Assembly (NCBI GenBank): GCA_937907705.1 | Contig: CALCVP010000033.1 | Coordinates: forward strand, 1-11,905 | Length of the DNA: 11,905 bases | Direction of reading: 5' to 3' | Source of the DNA: an uncultured Prevotella sp. | Lineage (GTDB): Bacteria > Bacteroidota > Bacteroidia > Bacteroidales > Bacteroidaceae | Shown here: positions 1-7,366 of the stretch, one piece after another | Layout: each line of letters begins with the position of its first letter | Position numbering within the stretch: the first letter of the stretch is position 1 | Made by a program: the position numbers and the translations under genes | Notes under the pieces: model-generated | What the model was told of the DNA's origin: nothing | Databases searched by the model: none | What the model saw: the letters and a program-made list of their open reading frames with translations, nothing else

Positions 1-51
1 GGATACAAGATTCTCAATCTTGGCATAGGGGTTCGATTCCCCTATCCACTA
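1..51 (+). tRNA. tRNA-Glu (anticodon CTC), 3' part only
   Basis: The 3' two-thirds of a tRNA runs in from the left edge. The anticodon arm is CAAGA / loop TTCTCAA / TCTTG (6-22), which places the anticodon CTC at 13-15, reading GAG (glutamate). A four-base variable region follows, then a T arm with stem AGGGG/CCCCT around the canonical loop TTCGATT (27-43). The 3' acceptor strand is ATCCACT (44-50) with discriminator A at 51. CCA is not encoded, since CAA follows, so the end would be added after transcription. The 5' acceptor strand and most of the D arm lie outside the window, so the expected partner AGTGGAT could not be checked. Confidence 0.88.
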
Positions 52-59
52 CAAAAACA

Positions 60-100
60 AAAGAAGCCATATCTCATTGATATGGCTTCTTTTGTTTTTT
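60..100. terminator. Bidirectional intrinsic terminator
   Basis: A perfect stem of about 14 bp (60-73 with 79-92) closes a five-base loop. On the plus strand it is followed by a T-rich run (TTTGTTTTTT at 91-100), ending the tRNA transcript. On the minus strand it is followed by TTGTTTTTGT (complement of 51-60), ending the response-regulator transcript that stops at 108. The convergent layout makes a shared terminator the natural reading. The minus-strand T tract overlaps the tRNA's 3' flank. Confidence 0.9.
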
Positions 101-107
101 ATTGAGA

Positions 108-821
108 CTATTGCAGCATGTGGCTGTCTATAAAGCCCTGCACATCATCCTTATAACTGTCTGATATAGGTATAAAGGTTTCACCTATTACAATGCGACC
201 CCTGTCTATCATATCTATTTGACCCATGTTGACAATATAGGAGCGATGCACACGCTTAAACATATTCTTTGGCAAATAATCTTCCAACGTCTTCATGTTC
301 ATCAATGAGAGCACAGGCTTTTTACCATCCGTCAGATAGAACTTGATATAATCCTTCAATCCCTCTACATACTGTATTTCACTCAAATGTATTTGAACCA
401 GTTTATACTCGCTCTTGATATAAATAAACTTATCCTCTGACATGATTTGCTGCTTATTGAACATGGTAAACCAGTCTAAGGTCTTGTTTACAGCTACCAC
501 AAAGCGGTCATAACTGATAGGTTTCAGCAAATAGTCAATGGCATTGACTTTATATCCCTCTACCGCATAGCGGTCGAAAGCCGTAGTAAACACGATACGG
601 GTTTCCTTAGGCAAGATACTGGCAAACTCAAGTCCACTCAGTTCAGGCATCTGTATATCAAGAAACAACAACTGAACAGGGTTCTCACGCAATATCTTCA
701 TAGCAGAAACTGCACTGTTAAAAGTACCTATGAGGTTCAACTCTGGAATTTTTTTAGCGTAGCTGGCCAACAAGTCGGCTGCCAATGGCTCATCATCTAT
801 TATTGCACAATTTAGTATCAT
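108..821 (-). CDS. LytTR-family response regulator
   Basis: DNA-binding response regulator of the LytR/AlgR type, 237 residues, the usual length. The N-terminal receiver domain (about 1-120) has the acidic pair D9-D10, the phospho-acceptor D55 in FLDIQMP, the conserved threonine at 79-80 and the lysine K100 in LLKP. A LytTR DNA-binding domain fills about 128-233, with the typical ending of this family (FKRVHRSYIVN). Its start overlaps the end of the sensor-kinase gene by 29 bp, so the two are surely co-transcribed and translationally coupled. The kinase gene and a MacAB-TolC-like exporter lie immediately upstream, which suggests the regulator controls efflux. That target is inference from gene order. 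No LytTR binding repeat was identified with confidence. Confidence 0.95.
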   Translation of the reverse strand: MILNCAIIDDEPLAADLLASYAKKIPELNLIGTFNSAVSAMKILRENPVQLLFLDIQMPELSGLEFASILPKETRIVFTTAFDRYAVEGYKVNAIDYLLKPISYDRFVVAVNKTLDWFTMFNKQQIMSEDKFIYIKSEYKLVQIHLSEIQYVEGLKDYIKFYLTDGKKPVLSLMNMKTLEDYLPKNMFKRVHRSYIVNMGQIDMIDRGRIVIGETFIPISDSYKDDVQGFIDSHMLQ

Positions 822-1890
822 AAATTATTATTTTAGAAATATACATGTTGTTGGAAGTATCTACTCCCTTTATCCACTCATAATGATCTGCATACGACAA
901 GCGCAAGCGATGCTCCACCTGCTGAAGACCGATGCCATGACCACTCTTGTCATTGGCGGACTTGGGAAAATTGGTGTTCTTGATAACACATATTATCTTA
1001 TCAGCATCTGAAGAAATATCTACAGAAATGTAGCTGGGCTGCGTAGGACTGATGCCATGCTTAAAAGCATTTTCTACCAATGAGATGAAGATAAAAGGAG
1101 CCACCTTTACCGAAGCTGCCGGAGACTGCATGTTTACCTCTATTGTAACATTGGAAGCAGTTCTGATTTTCATCAAGTCAATATAGTTGGCCAAAAAGGT
1201 TTGCTCATCTTTTAGCAATACCTCATTATCCTGATTGCCGTAGAGCATCTGGCGCAGCAACGCACTCAACGACAATACAGCTTTCTGGGCTCTTTCTTGG
1301 TCAAATGCTATAAGCGCATAAATATTGTTAAGGGTATTCAGCAGAAAATGAGGGTTAATCTGATTACGCAGATTACGCAGTTCTGCCTCGGTCTTCTGTA
1401 TTTCCATCTCCTTGCGCTCGGTTTCAGCTTGTTGCCAACGCAAAGCAATACGTATCAGTGTGGCAACACCTGCTGACAGAAGCAATGAGAATACATTGCG
1501 AAAGAAGAAAATAAGCAACATTACAGGAATGGGCAATAACTCTCTGCGACAGGTACGAACAGGGCGTAACAACAACTCACGGCTATGCTGGAAATCCATA
1601 ATCCACTGTATCAGCAATGCAAAGACTATTATTAATACCACATTGCCTATAATATAGGCATTGAACTTGCGAGGTATAACATATTTAGGCACAAGCCATA
1701 AATAGTTGACATAGAATATAATGCACATCAGCATAGGTACACTAACGTGCAACAAGAAAGATACCATATCGCGCTGCTCATGCTGGGGAACAAAAATAAC
1801 CGCAGGCAAAACAACAATAAGCCAACACACGAAATGGAAAACAAACATCAGGTATCTGGAATGAGACAAATTGTTATTGCTTATCAACAT
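793..1890 (-). CDS. LytS-family membrane sensor histidine kinase
   Basis: Histidine kinase of the His_kinase/LytS family (PF06580 type), 365 residues, partner of the overlapping LytTR regulator. Four hydrophobic segments lie at about 13-34, 44-66, 78-97 and 121-148, so the sensor is probably an integral-membrane bundle with no large periplasmic domain. A short coiled-coil linker (about 150-175) leads to the phospho-acceptor motif QINPHFLLNTLNN with H181. The ATP-binding part has the N box LVENAFKHG (271-279) and the glycine-rich box SGHGIGLQQ (316-324). The start at 1890 gives a short cytoplasmic N-tail before the first helix; Met15 is a possible alternative. The gene lies 315 bp after the permease gene and may have its own promoter near 2000. 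The stimulus is not evident from the sequence. Confidence 0.94.
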   Translation of the reverse strand: MLISNNNLSHSRYLMFVFHFVCWLIVVLPAVIFVPQHEQRDMVSFLLHVSVPMLMCIIFYVNYLWLVPKYVIPRKFNAYIIGNVVLIIVFALLIQWIMDFQHSRELLLRPVRTCRRELLPIPVMLLIFFFRNVFSLLLSAGVATLIRIALRWQQAETERKEMEIQKTEAELRNLRNQINPHFLLNTLNNIYALIAFDQERAQKAVLSLSALLRQMLYGNQDNEVLLKDEQTFLANYIDLMKIRTASNVTIEVNMQSPAASVKVAPFIFISLVENAFKHGISPTQPSYISVDISSDADKIICVIKNTNFPKSANDKSGHGIGLQQVEHRLRLSYADHYEWIKGVDTSNNMYISKIIIYDTKLCNNR

Positions 1891-1998
1891 AGAAAATAGC
1901 TTTAAAACATTTTAGATGGCATTTTTTAACTGCACCTTTAAACGTACTGTAATTTCTCCCTTGAGATATACTGCATATATTTACACCACCTTATGATG

Positions 1999-2006
1999 CA
2001 AATATA
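1999..2006 (-). promoter_or_regulatory. Possible promoter (-7 box) for the kinase-regulator pair
   Basis: The minus strand reads TATATTTG followed by C, an exact match to the Bacteroidota -7 consensus TAnnTTTG. It lies about 110 bases before the kinase start codon. I see no good TTTG at the expected -33 position, so this is weaker than the promoters of rpoD and the small RNA. If active, it would let the two regulatory genes be expressed without the exporter genes. Confidence 0.4.
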
Positions 2007-2103
2007 CACATTTACAAGTATAATATGGGTGATGTCCAGATAAAAATGGAAAAATAAGGTAACAGATATTCCATACTCTACTTTCTTGGTTCTGATAGCA
2101 AGC

Positions 2104-2181
2104 AGGTGCTCAAAACAACAGGCATTTGCTTATCTGTCAAAAGACAGCAATCACCTAACCTTTCACATTGTTTGAGCACCT
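2104..2181 (-). other. Long imperfect hairpin between permease and kinase genes
   Basis: The ends of this 78-base segment are complementary: AGGTGCTCAAA at 2104-2114 pairs with 2171-2181, and after one bulged base three more pairs follow (2116-2118 with 2168-2170). Nested inside is CTGTC/GACAG with an AAAA loop (2134-2147), and short AGG/CCT and TTGC/GCAA pairings lie between. In the minus-strand transcript it lies about 25 bases after the permease stop codon. No T run follows the stem, so it is not a classical intrinsic terminator. It could be an mRNA 3'-end stabiliser, a processing site, a partial attenuator or a miniature repeat. No target-site duplication is visible. Confidence 0.6.
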
Positions 2182-2205
2182 ACATAAAATATCTGCTACA
2201 TTAAG

Positions 2206-3444
2206 TTACTCGTAGCGAAGTGCCTCAATAGGATCAAGTTGCGAAGCCTTCTTGGCTGGATACCAACCAAAGAACACACCGGTAAGAGTACATACCGTAA
2301 AACTCATGACAATAGTCCATGGTTCTATAGCAATAGGCCAATGCACAAAAAACTTTATGGCATAAGATGCGCCAACACCCAACAACACGCCAATGACACC
2401 ACCGGTAACACTCAACAGTATAGCCTCAATCAAGAACTGATTAAGAATGTCTATACCACGCGCACCAACACTCATTCTAAGACCTATCTCACGAGTTCGC
2501 TCTGTAACACTGACATACATAATATTCATGATACCAATACCACCCACAATCAATGAAATGCCTGCCACACAACCTAACAGCACTGTAAGCATGTTGGTAG
2601 TAGAGTTCATCATTGAAGCCAACTCTTCCTGCGACCGGATATTAAAGTCATCGTCATCTGCTTCTGTGGTCTCAGTAGCATCTTTCAGCTTATGATTGCT
2701 ACGCAAAATGTCAGTAATCTCTGCTGTCGCCTTATCGGTAACATCTTCTGTTATGGCTGAACATTGTATGCCGCCCAAATAAGTCTGTGCCAGAATACGC
2801 TTCATCACCGAAGTATAAGGGGCCAATACCAAATCGTCTTGGTCCATACCCATAGAATTATAGCCTTTCTTCTTCAATACACCTATCACTCTGAAAGGTA
2901 TAGAGTTAAAACGTATCACTTTGCCTACTGGATCACTGCCATCCGGAAATAAGTTGTCAACTACTGTTTGACCTAACACACACACTTTTGCACTGGCTTT
3001 TATATCTGCATCTGTAAACATCTCACCATCGTCCACACTTAACTGGCGAATGGTCAGGTAATCGGTGTTAACACCATACACAGTTGAAGGAGTGTTTTGG
3101 TTACCATAAATAAACTGACCACTACTATTCACCACTGGACTGATGGCTGATATGTAATGGCAGCCATCTTTCAGAGCTTGATAATCGGTCATCTTTAGCG
3201 TTTCCATAGAAGAGGCATCTTGGCGTACACCGCCACGCATATCAGCACCAGGACTAATCATTATCATATTAGAACCCATCTCGGCTATATTAGCTTGTAT
3301 GCTCTGTTTGGAACCTTGTCCAACAGCCAACATCGTAATAACCGAAGCGATGCCTATGATAATGCCCAAGGCTGTAAGAAAAGAACGCAGCTTGTTGGCA
3401 CCAATGGCACGCAAAGCTATCTTAAACAAATTACTATAATTCAT
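2206..3444 (-). CDS. MacB-like ABC transporter permease
   Basis: Inner-membrane permease of the MacB/FtsX type, 412 residues. Transmembrane helix 1 (about 22-42) follows an amphipathic start. A large periplasmic domain (about 45-280, MacB_PCD type) comes next, then three helices at about 285-310, 337-363 and 375-395. The cytoplasmic coupling segment SVTERTREIGLRMSVGAR (312-329) and the C-terminal ending KKASQLDPIEALRYE are hallmarks of the family. The start lies 2 bp after the ATPase stop, giving tight co-translation. In E. coli MacB the ATPase is fused N-terminally to this part; here the two are separate chains, as in many Bacteroidota. This family works by mechanotransmission, driving substrate from periplasm or outer leaflet through the MacA and TolC partners. 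The periplasmic insert carries an acidic stretch, EADDDD (261-266). The substrate is unknown. Confidence 0.95.
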   Translation of the reverse strand: MNYSNLFKIALRAIGANKLRSFLTALGIIIGIASVITMLAVGQGSKQSIQANIAEMGSNMIMISPGADMRGGVRQDASSMETLKMTDYQALKDGCHYISAISPVVNSSGQFIYGNQNTPSTVYGVNTDYLTIRQLSVDDGEMFTDADIKASAKVCVLGQTVVDNLFPDGSDPVGKVIRFNSIPFRVIGVLKKKGYNSMGMDQDDLVLAPYTSVMKRILAQTYLGGIQCSAITEDVTDKATAEITDILRSNHKLKDATETTEADDDDFNIRSQEELASMMNSTTNMLTVLLGCVAGISLIVGGIGIMNIMYVSVTERTREIGLRMSVGARGIDILNQFLIEAILLSVTGGVIGVLLGVGASYAIKFFVHWPIAIEPWTIVMSFTVCTLTGVFFGWYPAKKASQLDPIEALRYE

Positions 3445-3446
3445 GG

Positions 3447-4202
3447 TTACTCATCTGTATTTGGGGGTAAAGCAGCAAGGCCTTCCGCTGCCGATAATAT
3501 ATGATGATTATACTCATCGCTGATAACATGACCATCACGCAACATGATGTTACGGCTGGAATAATTGGCAATGTCGGGGTTGTGCGTAACGAATATGATA
3601 GTGCGCCCTTCTGCATGGAGCTTCTGAAACAGCACCAATATTTCAAAAGAGGTACGGGTGTCAAGGTTACCCGTTGCCTCATCGGCTAATATTACTGCAG
3701 GGTTATTAACCAGCGCACGGGCTATGGCTACACGTTGCATCTGGCCACCCGACATTTGGTTGGATTTATGATTCAAACGGTCGCCCAATCCTACTGCCTT
3801 CAAGGCTTCAATAGCCCGCTGGCGGCGCTCGGTAGCAGTTACATTGGCATTGTACATCAAAGGTAGCTCTACATTCTCTATACTGGTTGTCTTGGACAAC
3901 AAATTATAATTCTGAAAGATAAAACCAATCTTACGGTTGCGCAACACTGCACGCTGTGCTTTTGACATGGTTCGAACAGATACGCCATCAAGATAATACT
4001 CGCCACTGGAAGGGGTATCCAAGCAACCTAACTGATTGAGTAAAGTTGACTTTCCTGATCCTGACTTACCCATAATGGTAACAAATTCGCCTTCATATAT
4101 TTTGAAAGATACTCCACGCAAAGCATGCACCATCTCATCTCCCACCAAGAATTCACGCTTTACATTTTGCAATTCTATAACAACTTTCTTATTATCTGTC
4201 AT
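3447..4202 (-). CDS. MacB/LolD-type ABC transporter ATP-binding protein
   Basis: Cytoplasmic ATPase of 251 residues that powers the adjacent permease. All nucleotide-binding motifs are intact: Walker A GKSGSGKST (45-53), Q-loop Q97 in FIFQNYNL, signature MSGGQ (150-154), Walker B VILADE (170-175) with catalytic E175, D-loop NLD (179-181) and H-loop H207 in VTHNPD. The sequence looks most like the MacB/LolD/FtsE group. The start at 4202 gives a normal N-terminus (MTDNKKVVIELQNV). It lies 155 bp after the adaptor gene, the largest gap among the four exporter genes, and I see no consensus promoter in that gap. The stop codon is 2 bp before the permease start. The C-terminal tail after residue 230 is short and probably not part of the fold. 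Confidence 0.96.
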   Translation of the reverse strand: MTDNKKVVIELQNVKREFLVGDEMVHALRGVSFKIYEGEFVTIMGKSGSGKSTLLNQLGCLDTPSSGEYYLDGVSVRTMSKAQRAVLRNRKIGFIFQNYNLLSKTTSIENVELPLMYNANVTATERRQRAIEALKAVGLGDRLNHKSNQMSGGQMQRVAIARALVNNPAVILADEATGNLDTRTSFEILVLFQKLHAEGRTIIFVTHNPDIANYSSRNIMLRDGHVISDEYNHHILSAAEGLAALPPNTDE

Positions 4203-4285
4203 CTCTATTTTTCTCTATTTTGTTGGAAGTAACACAACTCTTGCCTTTTTGTCCCGTCCATACAGATACTCAATATAAACAGAAT

Positions 4286-4305
4286 ATAATCATAAACATG
4301 ATTAT
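4286..4305 (-). other. AT-rich perfect hairpin in adaptor-ATPase gap
   Basis: ATAATCAT (4286-4293) and ATGATTAT (4298-4305) form a perfect 8-bp stem over a four-base loop. It sits in the 155-bp gap between the adaptor and ATPase genes. The stem has only two G-C pairs and no T run follows, so termination is unlikely. It may be an mRNA processing or stability element, or chance in AT-rich sequence. Confidence 0.35.
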
Positions 4306-4357
4306 TTGATGTCTTAGTGTTTACTCTGAGCATCTGTCTGCTATTGGCTAAGAGATA

Positions 4358-5539
4358 TTATTTCTTTTTATTTTTTCCTGGAGGGCCTGGGGAAAATGGA
4401 GATGTTTCACCTGAAGCATTCTCTTCTTGATTTTCATCAGTGGTAGCAGCTTTTATCTCTGTAACAATAGTCATACCTTTACTCAAGCCACCTAAAATCT
4501 CTGTATTGATACCATCTGTCATGCCTGTTTGTACAGCATGCGCTCTAAAGGTTTTCCCGTCATAAGTCCATACCTTGTTCTTTCCATTGCAATCTATAAT
4601 CTTCTTATCCTTGCCAACGGTCTCTACTGTAGGCAAGAATCTAAAGGCTTTTGAGGGTACACTAAGAACGCCCTTCTTCTCTGCAGTATAAATGGTAACA
4701 TTAGCCGTAAGTCCTGGCTTCAACTTCAAGTCTTCGTTAGGAGCGTTGATTACCACCTCATAAGTTACTACATTATTGGTAGTGGTGGCATTTTGGCGAA
4801 CTTGTGTTACAGTGCCGTAAAATGTATCGTTAGGATAAGCATCTACGGTAAACGATACACGCTCGCCATCTTTAACATCACCTATGTCAGCCTCATCCAC
4901 ATCAGCTATGATACGCATATTTTTGAGATCTTTAGCTATTGTAAACAGCTCTGGAGTGCTATAACTGGCAGCCACAGTCTGACCTTCCTCTACAGAACGT
5001 TGCAGCACGACACCATCTACAGGAGAGGTGATAGTAGCATAGCCCAAATTGGTTTGTGCCTGTTGCAATTGTTCGCGAGCAGTGGCTACTGCCTCTTTCG
5101 CCTTATTGTAGTTAAGCTGTGCATTCTCGTAATCATCGGCACTAACCAATCCTTTCTTGTAGAGAATAATATAACGTTTATAGTTTGCATGCTCATACTT
5201 TAATGTACTCTGCGCACTTGCCAACTGTGCTTTAGCCGTGTTGAGCGCACTCATTAAGTTGGTTCTGTCCAGCTCCGCTATTACTTGACCTTTCTTGACT
5301 ATGCTGTTATAATCCACATATATCTTTGAAATAATACCAGAAACCTGCGTACCTACCGTTACCGATTCTGGCTCCACTGTACCAGTAGCAGTGATGCTGT
5401 TCTGTATCGTGGCCAATGTAACATTAGCTGTTTTAAACTCAACCTCGTTATTCTTCTTACCACTGGGCCAAAAGCATGTTACCAAGGCTATAATTACTAC
5501 AATGGCCACACTATACCATATTTTACTTATTTTCTTCAT
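4358..5539 (-). CDS. MacA-like periplasmic adaptor (HlyD/RND-type membrane fusion protein)
   Basis: Periplasmic adaptor of 393 residues that bridges the inner-membrane permease to the outer-membrane channel. An N-terminal hydrophobic anchor (about 9-25) precedes the first half of the lipoyl-like domain (about 62-92). A helical hairpin predicted as coiled coil follows (about 93-166), then the second lipoyl half around TITSPVDGVV (169-178). Next are a beta-barrel domain (about 205-285) and a membrane-proximal domain ending near 365. The tail is rich in Asn/Glu, then Pro/Gly/Lys. Cys22 lies at the end of the anchor, but the preceding LVT is a poor lipobox, so an uncleaved helix is favoured. The start is 37 bp after the TolC-like gene with no promoter between, consistent with one operon. 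Confidence 0.94.
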   Translation of the reverse strand: MKKISKIWYSVAIVVIIALVTCFWPSGKKNNEVEFKTANVTLATIQNSITATGTVEPESVTVGTQVSGIISKIYVDYNSIVKKGQVIAELDRTNLMSALNTAKAQLASAQSTLKYEHANYKRYIILYKKGLVSADDYENAQLNYNKAKEAVATAREQLQQAQTNLGYATITSPVDGVVLQRSVEEGQTVAASYSTPELFTIAKDLKNMRIIADVDEADIGDVKDGERVSFTVDAYPNDTFYGTVTQVRQNATTTNNVVTYEVVINAPNEDLKLKPGLTANVTIYTAEKKGVLSVPSKAFRFLPTVETVGKDKKIIDCNGKNKVWTYDGKTFRAHAVQTGMTDGINTEILGGLSKGMTIVTEIKAATTDENQEENASGETSPFSPGPPGKNKKK

Positions 5540-5576
5540 ATTTAATGAGTATTACTTGTTTTTAAGATTTATACAA

Positions 5577-6923
5577 TTATAAATTCATGGTTTCCCCTTT
5601 ATAGAACTTAAGCAACTGTAAGTCAAGTACAGTCATATACTTACTCTGCAACTTATTCTGCTGCGCTGTAAGCAAGTTGGTCTTACCATTCATCAACTCT
5701 ACAATATTCTTTAGACCTAACCTAAACTGTTCACTCAGCAGTTCATAACTGGATTCTGCACTTTCTACAGAAGCTGTAGCTGCTTTGTATTTAGCCTGAT
5801 TGGTACAAGCGTCTATCCAATATCCTTCTATCGTTGAATATAGATCTTTTTGCTTACTTTGCAAATCAAGTACACTCTGCTCTCGCTGTATCATAGCCTT
5901 ATTGACAGCTGTCTTTGCACTTCTATTGTCAAATATCGGCACACTGACAGAGACACCTAATGAAGTGTCAAAATTGGTTTTAAACTGATTTCCCCATCCT
6001 CTGTCTGACATGGAGGTAGTACTGGTGCCTACCCCACCCGTCAAATTTACCGTCGGCATGCGCTGTGCTTTAGCTAAATCAATAGAAACATTACTACTTT
6101 CTATGGCTAACTTCCCGTTTTGTATCTCTGGACGGGATGCCAATGCAGCCTCGTATACAGACACCAGTGTCGGAATATCAGACAACACTTGACTGTCGTC
6201 TGCTACAGGAACTGCTACATCAAATTCCTCATCACCTGTCAGCTCAAGGAGCTGCTTCAGCTGAAACTTGTATTTAGAGAGGTTAGACTCTGCCTCTACA
6301 ACACTATACTGGTCTTGTGCCACTTGTGCTGTAAGCTGCGCCAAATCTGCTTTCGACATCTTACCGATAGCTACCATCTCTTTGCCTCGTGCTTCGTTTT
6401 TTTGGCTAATTTCATAACTCTGTTTGTTTACACTAATAGCCTCATTGGTATAAAGTATCTGTACATACAGCTGCACAATACTTTCTTGAATACTATTGGC
6501 AGAAGTAAGAGAATCAAGCTCTGCCTGCTTAGCAGTAAGATTATTATACTTTACCGTATTACGGTTTTTATTCCCATTCCATACTGTCCAACTGGCATTT
6601 ACACCGTAACTACCATTATAGTAACTCTTGTCTACACTTGTAGCCACCGTTCCATTGGCTACGGTAGACATACCTCCATTGACCCAAGGGCGATAGCCCA
6701 ATGAATGTGAAGTGGAAGCACTCAACGAAGGCAACAAAGCAGCCTTGGACTGCTGTATGTCTTCCTGAGCTATCTGCTTATTCAACTGCGATTTTTTCAG
6801 CGTAATATTGTTGGCCATGGCATAATCAATGCAATTTTTCAATGTCCATTTGCCTTGGACATCCTGAGCCATCATACCTGTAGTGAATAATACAGCAGCT
6901 AATAATAACACGTTTTTTCTCAT
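5577..6923 (-). CDS. TolC-family outer-membrane efflux protein
   Basis: Outer-membrane channel subunit, 448 residues, the usual length for the family. A signal peptide (1-19, ending GMMA before QDVQ) sends it to the envelope. There is no lipobox cysteine, unlike many RND-linked outer-membrane factors. Two outer-membrane-efflux repeats are visible at about 27-230 and 250-445. Each begins with a helix-forming segment (WTLKNCIDYAMANNI; SVYEAALASRPEIQ) and contains long heptad-like helices (about 140-225 and 335-435) around the strands that form the barrel. It is the first gene of the exporter operon, with a consensus -7 box 22 bases before the start. With the adaptor, ATPase and permease downstream it completes a MacAB-TolC-type system. 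Confidence 0.95.
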   Translation of the reverse strand: MRKNVLLLAAVLFTTGMMAQDVQGKWTLKNCIDYAMANNITLKKSQLNKQIAQEDIQQSKAALLPSLSASTSHSLGYRPWVNGGMSTVANGTVATSVDKSYYNGSYGVNASWTVWNGNKNRNTVKYNNLTAKQAELDSLTSANSIQESIVQLYVQILYTNEAISVNKQSYEISQKNEARGKEMVAIGKMSKADLAQLTAQVAQDQYSVVEAESNLSKYKFQLKQLLELTGDEEFDVAVPVADDSQVLSDIPTLVSVYEAALASRPEIQNGKLAIESSNVSIDLAKAQRMPTVNLTGGVGTSTTSMSDRGWGNQFKTNFDTSLGVSVSVPIFDNRSAKTAVNKAMIQREQSVLDLQSKQKDLYSTIEGYWIDACTNQAKYKAATASVESAESSYELLSEQFRLGLKNIVELMNGKTNLLTAQQNKLQSKYMTVLDLQLLKFYKGETMNL

Positions 6924-6944
6924 ATCTTCTACATTTTACACTTG

Positions 6945-6952
6945 CAAAGATA
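6945..6952 (-). promoter_or_regulatory. Promoter (-7 box) of the efflux operon
   Basis: The minus strand reads TATCTTTG followed by C, an exact TAnnTTTG match, giving a predicted transcript start near 6939 and a leader of about 16 bases before the TolC-like start codon. The -33 region is T-rich (TTTTCTTG) but not an exact TTTG at the best spacing. A weak -33 element would fit an operon that needs an activator such as the downstream LytTR regulator; that link is inference. Confidence 0.6.
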
Positions 6953-7280
6953 AATATTAGTCAAATTACAAGAAAATATTATATATGTGCTTCAACGATT
7001 AGTAGAAATAATTATTCAATTCTTCGATATCAAGAAAATACATTAACACTTGTTGACAATTAATTAAAGACAGCAGATTTGCCATCAAAGCTCACTTGTG
7101 CTTTTCTCTGCTACATTGCTAACTTATTTGCTTCTCCCCATTAAAAATCTACAGAACCGGAGTAACTGATATAAGATTTTTCTTTTCAGACTTACAAAAC
7201 TAGATGCTTAATCCACCTGATTTATCGCGTGAGTCCACCCGATACTTGCACTCGTTAGACAATGCTCGTGCCGAGCATAC
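6953..7280. other. Intergenic region without a recognised gene
   Basis: This stretch lies between the exporter promoter and the terminator of the small exported-protein gene. I see no credible reading frame. It contains a near-repeat TCCACCTGAT (7212-7221) and TCCACCCGAT (7234-7243), 22 bases apart. It also contains a perfect 7-bp hairpin ATGCTCG/CGAGCAT with a three-base loop (7262-7278). Neither stem is followed by a T run. The AT-rich half next to the exporter (6953-7075) is where regulator binding would be expected, but I could not identify a site. Confidence 0.5.
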
Positions 7281-7321
7281 AAAAATGGCAAGCAAAGTAT
7301 AACTTCATACTTGCTTGCCAT
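7281..7321 (-). terminator. Intrinsic terminator after the small exported-protein gene
   Basis: A stem of about 15 bp with one bulged base (7285-7300 with 7307-7321) closes a six-base loop. In the minus-strand transcript it is followed directly by TTTTTG. It lies about 45 bases after the stop codon of the small exported-protein gene and closes that transcription unit. Confidence 0.85.
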
Positions 7322-7366
7322 TCCTGTTAATTTTTAAAGGTCTATCTTTTTGCCATCAAGCCAGTT

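Noticed and set aside
2104..2181. Intrinsic terminator after the permease gene
   Set aside because: The stem is strong but is followed by GCTTGCTATC on the minus strand, with no T tract, so it is listed only as a hairpin.
3434..3682. Minus-strand 82-codon frame overlapping the ATPase gene
   Set aside because: A shadow frame inside the intact ABC ATPase gene, with no domain or start signal.
6120..6704. Plus-strand 194-codon frame inside the TolC-like gene
   Set aside because: Antisense shadow of a clear TolC-family gene. Its composition is rich in Leu, Cys, Tyr and Ile, as expected from reverse-reading, and no promoter is seen.
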